Of a stretch of DNA of 64,000 nt, positions 43,724 to 51,682 are shown in pieces. Both the position numbers and the translations under genes were made by a program. The notes beneath the pieces were generated by a model. The model was not told the origin of the DNA and did not search any database. It was given only the letters and a program-made list of their open reading frames with translations. Each line of letters begins with the position of its first letter. The stretch's first letter is position 1. Source of the stretch: Desulfitobacterium chlororespirans DSM 11544 (GTDB taxonomy: Bacteria > Bacillota > Desulfitobacteriia > Desulfitobacteriales > Desulfitobacteriaceae); assembly GCF_900143285.1 (NCBI RefSeq), contig NZ_FRDN01000012.1, positions 1 to 64,000 of the forward strand. The letters are read 5' to 3'.

Positions 43724-43912
43724 AATTTGGGGGGGAGATCATAAGCAAACTTAAAAGAGCAAACCAAGAAGCCTGTATTTTAGAATAATTATGAAATTTC
43801 AATAATTTTATTAATAATAATAGCTGAATTATGCGCCGTTTTGACTGGATTGTTAGGTACAAGTATAAAAAATATGACGCAGAAAAGTCAAAAAGCGATA
43901 AATAAAGGATTG

Positions 43913-43929
43913 TTGGCATAGTAATTGCT
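43913..43929 (+). promoter_or_regulatory. Sigma-54 promoter of the synthetase/transporter operon
   Basis: TTGGCATAGTAATTGCT, identical in all 17 bases to the promoter at 36114-36130. The next bases (TATTTTA versus TGTTTTA) also agree closely. Confidence 0.88.
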
Positions 43930-44144
43930 TATTTTATGTATAACAATTAAAAATAATACAAACTGCATAAGGAGGTATCTTGTAAAACCAAGGGGCGTTT
44001 TTTGAAATTTTTCTGCATCTATAAGGTCAGGTGAGGGGAGGTGCAAGGGATTTATTTTTAGGCATGAGTTGTCACAGTTTGCATTTACTGTGTAAACAGA
44101 TAATGCGAAGCTTAACTTTTATAAAACAAATTGGAGGATTCAAA

Positions 44145-46217
44145 ATGAGCTTGAAAAAGTTATTTTACCCCAAGACAATCGCCATTGTTGGAGCATCGCA
44201 AAATTTAGACAGCATCGGTGGTCAGCCCATCAAGTTTTTGAAAAAATATAATTTCCAGGGAACGGTCATGCCGGTTAATCCTAAATATAGTGAAATTGCC
44301 GGACTTAAGTGTTATCCTTCCGTTTCATCCATAACTGAGGAAATTGACGTTGTGCTGGTATCGGTGGCGGCGAGCAGGGTGTTGCCTATTGTTAAAGAAT
44401 GTGTCGAGAAAAAGGCACATTTTGTTGTTATTTTCAGTTCGGGATTTGCGGAAATGGGCAATCATCAAGGGCAGCAGGAGCTGATCGATGCGGTAGCCGG
44501 TACCGGAACCAGAATCCTGGGTCCGAACAATCAGGGTATAGTAAACTTTATCGACGGCATTCCCGCCGGATTTAATCCGCTGCTTGATGCTGAAGTGATT
44601 CCTAAAGGAAATATCGGTATTGTCGCCCAAAGCAGTGGTTTAGGCTTCGCCGCCATAGGTTTCGCTATTCAGCAGAGATTGGGAATTTCCCATATCGCTA
44701 CGGTGGGCAACCAGGCCGACATCAATATCATGGAACTGATCCAGTTCATGATCGAGGATGAACATACCTCCATCATCACCTGTATTGTGGAAGGGTTAAA
44801 GCCTTCTTCAAACTTGCCGGAATTGGCGAAGCTGGCGAAACAAAAGGGGAAATCTTTAGTCTTTCTGAAATTAGGGAGAACAGCCGTAGGTAAAAAAGCT
44901 TCCATGTCACACAGCGGCTCATTAGCCGGGGACTCCGACATTTTTGAGGCTTTCTGCAAGCAGGCCGGGATCATCTCGGTTAAGGATATGGAAGATCTGA
45001 TTGATGTGTTGATTGGGCTGCAAGGGAAAAAGCCGGGAGGCGACCGTGTGGCTGTAGTGACTGAAACCGGTGGGTCGGGGATTCTTGCCGCTGACATATG
45101 TGAAGATTTCCATATACAAACCCCCAGACTGACCGAAGAAACCATCAACTCTCTCAACGCAATACTTCCGGATTTTGCATCGGCGCAGAACCCGGTTGAT
45201 TTTACAGCCCATATATTTAATCAAGAGGATTTGTTCCGCAATTGTTTAGTGGAGGTGGTAAAAGACAGTAATATCGATGTGCTGCTGTTCTCTTTTGGCC
45301 CAACCCGCGGCAAGCTGGCTGAAAAGATGGCGGACGATATTATCGAAATCAGCAAAGAATTAAACAAATCGATTTTTATCTCCTGGTTAACTCCTGAACA
45401 GCCATTCTTTAACAAGCTTAGAGAAGCAAATGTTCCCCTCTACCCCACCCCTTACAGATGTATTCGGGCGCTGGAGCACATAGTCAGGCAGGAAATACCG
45501 GTTAAAGCAGCTGAGAAGAAAGCCACGGCGGATAAGAAGCACGGAGACGCTGAGGTTCTGTCTCTGACTGAGTATCAAACCAAAAAAATGCTTGGCGAAT
45601 ATGGCATAGCAGTGCTCCGAGGCGGTTTAGCGACGTCCTTGGAAGAAGCTGTAAACTTAGGGTCTCAGATTGATTATCCGGTTGTTTTGAAAGTGATGTC
45701 CCCGCAAATTGCCCATAAAACCGACGCGGGGTTGGTAATTCTGGGCATAAAGAATGAGCAGGAACTAACGGATAACTACAACACGATTTTGGAACGCGCC
45801 AAGAAAAGCTTTCCCACGGCGGCAATTGAAGGAGTGCTGGTTGAGAAAATGGTGGAGAAGCCGGTAGCCGAAGTGATATTGGGCATTAAATACGACATTA
45901 CCTTTGGCCCGGTGATCATCTTTGGTCTGGGTGGAATTTTCGTTGAGGTTTTGGGTGATGTGGCCAGGCGGGTGCTGCCCTTAACAAGAGAGGAAGCTTT
46001 GGCAATGCTTGCTTCGATCAAGGCCTATCCCTTGCTCAACGGCTACAGAGGAAAGCCGCAAGGTAATCTTGACGCCTTAGTGGACATGATTTTAAATTTA
46101 TCCCGCTTCGCCATAGAGCAACAGGATAATTTTAAGGAAATGGATATTAACCCGGTTTTTGTGATGCCTGAAGGCCAAGGCGTTATTTGCGGCGACGCCT
46201 TGCTTATACCTCGTTGA
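44145..46217 (+). CDS. ADP-forming acyl-CoA synthetase (fused alpha-beta)
   Basis: 690 aa from ATG 44145 (TTGGAGG upstream). The N-terminal CoA-binding domain (AIVGASQNLDSIGGQPIKFL), the succinyl-CoA-ligase-like domain with KASMSHSGSLAGD (phosphohistidine region) and the C-terminal ATP-grasp domain (LTEYQTKKMLGEYGIAV...GLGGIFVEVLGDV) are in the order of archaeal-type acetyl-CoA synthetases. It interconverts an acid, CoA and ATP with acyl-CoA, ADP and phosphate. In this operon, with an uptake transporter, it may activate the incoming acid, or make ATP from an acyl-CoA product. Confidence 0.9.
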   Translation: MSLKKLFYPKTIAIVGASQNLDSIGGQPIKFLKKYNFQGTVMPVNPKYSEIAGLKCYPSVSSITEEIDVVLVSVAASRVLPIVKECVEKKAHFVVIFSSGFAEMGNHQGQQELIDAVAGTGTRILGPNNQGIVNFIDGIPAGFNPLLDAEVIPKGNIGIVAQSSGLGFAAIGFAIQQRLGISHIATVGNQADINIMELIQFMIEDEHTSIITCIVEGLKPSSNLPELAKLAKQKGKSLVFLKLGRTAVGKKASMSHSGSLAGDSDIFEAFCKQAGIISVKDMEDLIDVLIGLQGKKPGGDRVAVVTETGGSGILAADICEDFHIQTPRLTEETINSLNAILPDFASAQNPVDFTAHIFNQEDLFRNCLVEVVKDSNIDVLLFSFGPTRGKLAEKMADDIIEISKELNKSIFISWLTPEQPFFNKLREANVPLYPTPYRCIRALEHIVRQEIPVKAAEKKATADKKHGDAEVLSLTEYQTKKMLGEYGIAVLRGGLATSLEEAVNLGSQIDYPVVLKVMSPQIAHKTDAGLVILGIKNEQELTDNYNTILERAKKSFPTAAIEGVLVEKMVEKPVAEVILGIKYDITFGPVIIFGLGGIFVEVLGDVARRVLPLTREEALAMLASIKAYPLLNGYRGKPQGNLDALVDMILNLSRFAIEQQDNFKEMDINPVFVMPEGQGVICGDALLIPR

Positions 46218-46301
46218 TGAAGGTTTGATGGAAATTCTTTTGATTAAATCTGGGTGCCGAGAAGAACGGAATAGGTGCAAATTGAATAGGGAGGAACATC
46301 T

Positions 46302-47576
46302 ATGAAAAAGCTTTGGTCAATGGTTTTGGTGATGATGTTGATTGTCAGTTTAGTAGGATGCGGGACAACAAATACGGCAAAAGATGCACCAAAAGATGCA
46401 GTAGAGCAACAGGGCGGTGAATTAAAGGTTGGCGTTATTTTACCCATGAGCGGCAATATGGCTTTGCTGGGAAACGAAATTTATGATGCCATCAACATTG
46501 CCGCTGAGATGAAGAATAAACAGGGCGGAGTCAATGGTAAAAAGATTGTGCTCGCCAAGTCTGATGCACCTGATGCCAGTGCCGGTTCAACTCAGGCGAA
46601 CCGTCTTGTGAATACAGAAAATATCAAACTGATTGTCGGAACCTATTCAAGCGGTATTGCCGCCGCCGCCATCCCGGTTGCCATGCGCGCCAATGCTTCT
46701 TATATTGAGGTAAATGCCGTGGCGGACGAAATTACGGAGCAAGGTTATAAATACATTTGGCGGAGTGTGGCTACGGCCAATATGATGGGTTCCACGGCGT
46801 CCAAATTCGCTGCTGAGTATTTGGTTCCTCAGTTGAACACCACCAAGGAAGAACTTAGAGTTGCGATTATCCATGAAGATTCATCATGGGGAACATCGGT
46901 CAGCAATGGAGTGCGGGAGACGGCTAAGGCTAATGGGTTGAATATTGTCTGCGATGAAGGCTATAGCGCGAAATCCAATGACCTGTCCCCAATTATCCTG
47001 AAATTAATTGATGCCAAACCGGATGTAGTGATCGCTTCTTCCTATATTGCCGATGCAATGCTTCTGCAAAAGCAGGCTCAACAGTTTAACTTCCGGCCTA
47101 AAGCTTGGGTCGGTACCAGTGCAGGGCATGCCCTGAGTGATTATGGTGCAAGTTTAGGTGCCGCCAGCGAAGGAATATTTGTGGCCGATCTTCCGGGAAT
47201 TGTTAATGACAAAGCTTTGGATGAGGATGCCATTAAACTTAAGAATGACTTCTTAGCGGAATGGAACAGTAGTCATAACAAAGCTGTCACAGGGCTAAGT
47301 ATGGGAGCATTTACCGGAGCCTGGGCGTTCTTCAATGATGTTTTACCCCAGTGTAAAACTTTTGATGCCGAAGAAATACGCGGTATTTATTTTAATTTGG
47401 ATAAACCCACAGGCAGTATGTCTGACGGAATGGGCGTGAAATATGATTCAACAGGTCAAAACGAACGGGCCTATATTGCCATTGAGCAATGGCAAGGTGG
47501 CGCTCTGGAAGCTGTTTGGCCGGAAAATATTGCGACAAAGCAGCCCAATAGCATTCCCTTGCCAGCGTATAAATAA
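46302..47576 (+). CDS. livK: Branched-chain-amino-acid-type ABC substrate-binding lipoprotein
   Basis: 424 aa. Lipoprotein signal peptide MKKLWSMVLVMMLIVSLVGC with the lipobox Cys at residue 20. The mature part begins like LivK proteins (LKVGVILPMSGNMALLGNEIYDAINIAAEM) and has two lobes. The family binds amino acids but also aromatic acids, amides and urea. The signal and Cys place it on the outer face of the membrane. It is followed by a hairpin that may raise its expression over the permease genes. Confidence 0.9.
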   Translation: MKKLWSMVLVMMLIVSLVGCGTTNTAKDAPKDAVEQQGGELKVGVILPMSGNMALLGNEIYDAINIAAEMKNKQGGVNGKKIVLAKSDAPDASAGSTQANRLVNTENIKLIVGTYSSGIAAAAIPVAMRANASYIEVNAVADEITEQGYKYIWRSVATANMMGSTASKFAAEYLVPQLNTTKEELRVAIIHEDSSWGTSVSNGVRETAKANGLNIVCDEGYSAKSNDLSPIILKLIDAKPDVVIASSYIADAMLLQKQAQQFNFRPKAWVGTSAGHALSDYGASLGAASEGIFVADLPGIVNDKALDEDAIKLKNDFLAEWNSSHNKAVTGLSMGAFTGAWAFFNDVLPQCKTFDAEEIRGIYFNLDKPTGSMSDGMGVKYDSTGQNERAYIAIEQWQGGALEAVWPENIATKQPNSIPLPAYK

Positions 47577-47600
47577 GTACTTTTGGTTTGAGTGAGAAGG

Positions 47601-47635
47601 TTACAGGTGGTCACTAAAAAAGTGATCGCCTGTAA
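47601..47635 (+). promoter_or_regulatory. Intercistronic hairpin between livK and livH
   Basis: TTACAGGTGGTCACT, AAAAA loop, AGTGATCGCCTGTAA: 15-base arms with two G-U pairs. No T tract. A common position for an element that boosts the binding-protein mRNA relative to the permease mRNA. Confidence 0.7.
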
Positions 47636-47698
47636 ATTCCACGGCAATATCGGACAAGCAACTATATTACCGTTTTATTTGTGAAAGGGGGAACGACT

Positions 47699-48556
47699 TT
47701 GTTCTTGCAGAACTTGGTTAACGGGATTCTTATTGGCGGCATGTATGGGTTAGCTGCATGCGGGCTTTCCTTGATTTTCGGTGTGATGAACATTGTTAAT
47801 TTTGCTCACGGCGAATTTCTCATGCTGGCCATGTATATTACCTACTTCGCCACAACTTATTTGGGCATTGATCCACTGCTTTCGATCCTTATTTCGATCC
47901 CCATCATGGTGCTCTTCGGATTGTTTATTGAACGCGTTCTCATTGCCCGTATTATCAACAGCAGCAACATGGCGCAAATATTTCTTACGGTAGGGCTGGG
48001 AATGGTCTTAACCAATCTGGCCTTGGTTACGATTGGCGGTAATTATCTGTCAACTACCGTAGCCTACGCCTCGGAATCCTTTAAGTTAGGGAACTTAATG
48101 TTTGCCAAAGCCAATGTGCTGACCTTTGTGATTACAATCGCCACCTTTGGGCTGGTATCGCTTTTGCTCAGATATACCCTCATCGGGAAGGCCATCCGCT
48201 CTGTTTCCCAGGACCGGAATACGGCCCAATTGATGGGTGTAAACACCAAGGTGCTGTATTCGGTGGCCTTTGGTTTGGGCATGGTGATGGTGGCAATTTC
48301 GGGGAGCCTCTTGTCAATTATGTATCCGGTTAGCCCCACCATAGGCAGTCACTTTGTTGTCCTCTGTTTTGTGGTTGTCGTTTTGGGAGGAATGGGCAGT
48401 TTGCCGGGAGCTCTGATCGGCGGAATGATCGTAGGCGTGTTTGAAGCCATGTGCGGCTATTATGTCAGCATTGGGTGGAAAGATGCGGTGCCTTTCCTGA
48501 TTCTGATCATTCTCCTTATTGTCAGGCCTCAGGGTATTTTTGGTGACCGGACATAG
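47699..48556 (+). CDS. livH: Branched-chain-type ABC permease LivH
   Basis: 285 aa from TTG 47699, with AAAGGGGG seven bases upstream. Starts LQNLVNGILIGGMYGLAACGLSLIFGVMNIVNFAHGEF, the LivH signature. About eight membrane segments. VVVVLGGMGSLPGALIGGMIVG near the end is the coupling-region motif. Forms the membrane pore with LivM. Confidence 0.92.
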   Translation: MFLQNLVNGILIGGMYGLAACGLSLIFGVMNIVNFAHGEFLMLAMYITYFATTYLGIDPLLSILISIPIMVLFGLFIERVLIARIINSSNMAQIFLTVGLGMVLTNLALVTIGGNYLSTTVAYASESFKLGNLMFAKANVLTFVITIATFGLVSLLLRYTLIGKAIRSVSQDRNTAQLMGVNTKVLYSVAFGLGMVMVAISGSLLSIMYPVSPTIGSHFVVLCFVVVVLGGMGSLPGALIGGMIVGVFEAMCGYYVSIGWKDAVPFLILIILLIVRPQGIFGDRT

Positions 48557-48589
48557 AAAACGATGGATTAAGGTGATGGAGGGATAACT

Positions 48590-49582
48590 TTGCGAGATAA
48601 AAAAATAGGGATCATGATTTTGGTATTTGCTGCTCTATGTCTGATAACAGGATCCATCAAAAATATGTTTTTGCTGGACATTATTGTGATGACCTGTATA
48701 TGGGCATTTGCCTCACAGGCCTGGAATATTGCCGGTGGTTATTCAGGGCAGTTTTCGCTGGGGCATTGTGGTTTTTTTGGTATAGGGGCTTACGCATCAA
48801 CCATTTTATATATGAATTTTGGCTTGTCTCCTTGGATCGGGTTGATCATCGGAGGTTTGCTTGCGGGAGTTTTGGGGGGCCTCTATTCAGGAATATGCAA
48901 TAAGTTATCCGGGCACTTCTTTAGTTTGGCAACTCTCGCTATGGGTCAAATTCTGTATATCGCTTCCATTCAGTTGAAATCTATTACCAAAGGCTCCATG
49001 GGGATCATCATTCCCTTTCAGGAGAGCATGGCGAACATGATTTTCTCAAACCGCGCAACCTATGGGATTATCATTTTGATCATGTTACTGTTTTTAACGC
49101 TGTTTACCTACTCCATGCAAAAAAGCAGATACGGATACTTTTTATATGCCATACGGGACAATGAACGGGCTGCTCTTTCTTTAGGGGTCAGAGGACAGCA
49201 ATTGAAAATCGCCAGTTTTGCCATAAGTGCTTTTTTCACAGCCATCGCCGGCTCTTTCTATGCCCAGTATATTCTCTTTATTGAACCTGACAGCACGATG
49301 GTGATGGCTGTAGCGGTTCAGATTGCGACCATCGCCATCATCGGCGGAACAGGAACCTATGTAGGGCCATTGTTGGGAGCCTCTGTCTTAATACCCCTCA
49401 GCATGGTTCTCAGAGCACAGCTCAACACGATATCAGGTCTGGACACCCTGATCTACGGGTTGGTTCTCATTTTTGTGGTGATATTCCTTCCCGATGGATT
49501 GCTTCCACTGATTTTGAAGATCTTCAAAAAGCGTTCCCAAAAGGAAGTGAAGGAGGAAGCGATTTGCAATGCTGAAGTGTAG
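48590..49582 (+). CDS. livM: Branched-chain-type ABC permease LivM
   Basis: 330 aa from TTG 48590 (GGAGGG upstream). Multiple membrane segments; GGYSGQFSLGHCGFFGIGAYAS near residue 45 and IIGGTGTYVGPLLGASVL near residue 245 are LivM-type motifs. The stop overlaps the start of the next gene by 14 bases. Confidence 0.92.
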   Translation: MRDKKIGIMILVFAALCLITGSIKNMFLLDIIVMTCIWAFASQAWNIAGGYSGQFSLGHCGFFGIGAYASTILYMNFGLSPWIGLIIGGLLAGVLGGLYSGICNKLSGHFFSLATLAMGQILYIASIQLKSITKGSMGIIIPFQESMANMIFSNRATYGIIILIMLLFLTLFTYSMQKSRYGYFLYAIRDNERAALSLGVRGQQLKIASFAISAFFTAIAGSFYAQYILFIEPDSTMVMAVAVQIATIAIIGGTGTYVGPLLGASVLIPLSMVLRAQLNTISGLDTLIYGLVLIFVVIFLPDGLLPLILKIFKKRSQKEVKEEAICNAEV

Positions 49583-50285
49583 CAGTGTTTCAGTTTCATT
49601 TGGCGGCTTAAAAGCAGTCGATGATGTCAGTTTTAATGTCAAAAAGAATGAGATTCTGGGTATGATCGGACCTAACGGTGCCGGCAAGACGACTTTATTT
49701 AATGCCATTTGCGGAGATGTCAGAAATGCCGGGGGAGAAATAATTTTTGAAGGGAAGAGCCTGTCAAACCTGACCAAGGATTTAAGATGCCGGCAAGGTA
49801 TAGCCCGCACGTTTCAAATCCCCCAGCTTTTCGAAAATTTATCGGTTAGAGAAAATGTCTTGATTGGCGCCCTGTGCAAGGAATCACAGATGTCAGAAGC
49901 CCTGGCGGTTACGGAAAGAGTATTGCGTTCGGTAAAAATTGAGAAACTGGCCGATCTTTATCCTGATGTGTTGACCATAGGCCAGAGAAAAAGCCTGGAG
50001 TTGGCCAGGGCCTTGGCAACACAGCCTGATCTGATCTTGCTGGACGAGATCATGGGCGGTCTTCATGTCAATGAAGTTGAGGAAACGGTTGCCTTATTAA
50101 AAGAAATAAGGCAGCAGGGAGTCACGGTATTTTTGATCGAACATGTGATTAGCGCTGTGGTGTCCTTGTGCGATCGAGTGGTTGTGATGAATCAAGGCAA
50201 ATTGATTGCGGAAGGCACAGCTGCTGAAGTTATGTCTGACCATGAGGTAATCGATGCTTATTTAGGGAGGGAAGACGATGCTTAA
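49569..50285 (+). CDS. livG: Branched-chain-type ABC ATPase LivG
   Basis: 238 aa. Walker A GPNGAGKTT (~34), signature region LTIGQRKSLELARAL (usually LSYGQQR; here the Ser-Gly pair is changed to Ile-Gly), Walker B LILLDEIMGGL. GIARTFQIPQLFENLSVRENV is the LivG-type loop. Overlaps livF by eight bases. Confidence 0.92.
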   Translation: MLKCSSVSVSFGGLKAVDDVSFNVKKNEILGMIGPNGAGKTTLFNAICGDVRNAGGEIIFEGKSLSNLTKDLRCRQGIARTFQIPQLFENLSVRENVLIGALCKESQMSEALAVTERVLRSVKIEKLADLYPDVLTIGQRKSLELARALATQPDLILLDEIMGGLHVNEVEETVALLKEIRQQGVTVFLIEHVISAVVSLCDRVVVMNQGKLIAEGTAAEVMSDHEVIDAYLGREDDA

Positions 50286-50985
50286 TCTATCAAATGTTGA
50301 CGTCATGTACGGAAAATTTGTAGCGGTGAAAAATGTATCGATGCGGGTGAACGAAGGGGAGATCGTGGCTTTGATCGGTTCAAATGGAGCCGGAAAAAGT
50401 ACCTTATTAAAATCAATATCCGGGTTGTGCACTGACCTCAATGGTGAAATTGTGTTTAAAGATGAGAAGATGAGATGCTGTAAATGCCATGAAAAGATCA
50501 GCCGGGGAATCGTTCATGTTCCCGAAGGCAGAAAGCTTTTTCCCAAGCTGACCGTGATGGAAAACCTGCAAATGGGTGCCTATTCGAAATGCGCGAGAAA
50601 AGAAGCCAAGAATACGATCAAAAGAGTGTTTGAGCTCTTCCCGCGTTTAGAGGAAAGGAAGCATCAGCTGGCAGGGTCGATGAGCGGCGGTGAACAGCAG
50701 ATGTGCGCTATCGGCAGAGGGATGATGGGACTGCCCAAGCTGCTTTTGCTGGATGAACCCAGCCTTGGTCTGGCTCCGAAACTGGTTAAGACGGTATTTG
50801 AAACCATCAAGAAGATCAATGATGATGGGATCACAATTTTGCTGGCGGAACAAAATACGACTATGAGTTTGAAATATTCGGATCGGTTTTATATTCTTGA
50901 AAACGGCACCATCGTGAATGAGCAAAGCAAGGATTCTATGGCTGATGATTCCGCAATCAGGGAGAAATACTTTGGTCTGGTGTAA
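50278..50985 (+). CDS. livF: Branched-chain-type ABC ATPase LivF
   Basis: 235 aa. Walker A GSNGAGKST (~37), signature SGGEQQMCAIGRGMM, Walker B LLLLDEPSLGLAP. RGIVHVPEGRKLFPKLTVMENLQMGA is the typical LivF Q-loop region. Last gene of the transporter operon; no clear terminator follows before the next upstream element. Confidence 0.92.
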   Translation: MLNLSNVDVMYGKFVAVKNVSMRVNEGEIVALIGSNGAGKSTLLKSISGLCTDLNGEIVFKDEKMRCCKCHEKISRGIVHVPEGRKLFPKLTVMENLQMGAYSKCARKEAKNTIKRVFELFPRLEERKHQLAGSMSGGEQQMCAIGRGMMGLPKLLLLDEPSLGLAPKLVKTVFETIKKINDDGITILLAEQNTTMSLKYSDRFYILENGTIVNEQSKDSMADDSAIREKYFGLV

Positions 50986-51002
50986 GATTCCGGACGTGTG
51001 GC

Positions 51003-51047
51003 TATAAACTAAACAGGCTCATTGTTGTGTGTATACAAACTATATAT
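51003..51047. promoter_or_regulatory. Upstream activating element, copy 3
   Basis: Begins TATAAACTAAACA, close to copies 1 and 2, and contains GTATACAAACTATATA, which is the inverted form of the TATAGTTTGTAT part of copy 2. Lies ~185 bases upstream of the sigma-54 promoter. Confidence 0.5.
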
Positions 51048-51231
51048 GGGAACCAGGAATTGCTTGTTCAATAGACCAAAATACCTCATTTTAAGGGAGG
51101 AGGTCTGCCGTTTCACCTGAAGATCATCAACTTGGAAAAATTTTTATCCATACCCTCTGGAGCATGGGGGGCTGGTGGAAGAGCTATAGAGCCGGCTTAA
51201 AACCCCATTATATAAAAAATGTAGCGTCAGT

Positions 51232-51248
51232 TGGCATGCAATTTGCTA
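51232..51248 (+). promoter_or_regulatory. Sigma-54 promoter of the selenoprotein/glycyl-radical operon
   Basis: TTGGCATGCAATTTGCT, GG and GC ten bases apart, 84 bases before the first gene. Confidence 0.88.
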
Positions 51249-51331
51249 TATAGTTGATCAACAGATTGCGAAGTGGACAGTTTGACTGATAGTTTCGCTA
51301 GAGCTGCATGAGGAGATAGGGAGGTGGTGGA

Positions 51332-51616
51332 ATGCTGACAGTAACCGAATTTGCTTTAAAGAAGTTAAGCGAGTTTAAAGGTGACAGCAATCAGCCGATC
51401 AGGCTGGAAAGAGCCATAAGTGGGTGCTGATCAGTAGCTCCAGAGATCAGGTTGATCTTAAGCGAAGTAAAAGAGAATGATGAGATTTTGGAAATCGGCG
51501 GGATTACCTTTGTGGTTGATAAGAAGTTTATGAGAGTGGTAACTCCGATTAAGGTTGACTATAAGATCAAAATAACCGGAAGAGGTTTTGTTATCACTTA
51601 TGGAGAGAACGCTTGA
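51332..51616 (+). CDS. HesB-like selenoprotein with in-frame UGA (Sec33)
   Basis: ATG 51332 follows GGGAGG; the frame runs to TGA 51614, interrupted only by TGA at 51428-51430 (codon 33). Reading it as selenocysteine gives 94 aa: LTVTEFALKKLSEF, IRLERAISGC-U-SVAPEIRLIL, then KENDEILEIGGITFVVDKKF. This is the HesB/IscA-like fold, where a Gly-Cys-Ser-Gly motif normally sits at the UGA position. HesB-like selenoproteins are a described family. Right after the UGA, AGATCA-GGT-TGATCT forms a small hairpin whose GGU loop lies 20-22 bases downstream, the spacing of E. coli fdhF SECIS. A broken gene is the alternative, but the coding character continues beyond the UGA. Confidence 0.85.
51444..51458 (+). 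promoter_or_regulatory. Bacterial SECIS hairpin
   Basis: AGATCA (51444-51449), loop GGT (51450-51452), TGATCT (51453-51458). An apical GGU at ~20 bases past the UGA is what SelB recognises in known bacterial elements. Directly follows the UGA codon of the HesB-like gene. Confidence 0.75.
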
Positions 51617-51682
51617 AATGTTTAAATCCCTGATAAGGGTTGGTTAAAAATCTAATTAACCATTAAAAAGGAGGAAGAAAAA

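Larger units (their letters stand above)
43629..44144. other. Regulatory gap before the acyl-CoA synthetase/transporter operon
   Basis: Contains the shared upstream element (43677-43723) and the sigma-54 promoter (43913-43929). The remainder is AT-rich, with no gene seen. The leader from the promoter to the start codon is ~200 bases; the synthetase frame is open back to 44031, but only ATG 44145 has a good ribosome site. Confidence 0.6.
50986..51331. other. Regulatory gap before the selenoprotein/glycyl-radical operon
   Basis: Holds upstream element copy 3 (51003-51047) and the sigma-54 promoter (51232-51248). No other coding sequence is supported; a strong AGGGAGGAGG at 51095-51104 is not followed by a sustained frame. 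Confidence 0.6.

Noticed and set aside
51428-51430. TGA in the HesB-like gene as a simple nonsense mutation
   Set aside because: The frame stays coding-like beyond it, the UGA falls at the active Cys position of a family with known selenoproteins, and a SECIS-like hairpin follows at the right distance. It remains the alternative if Sec machinery is absent.
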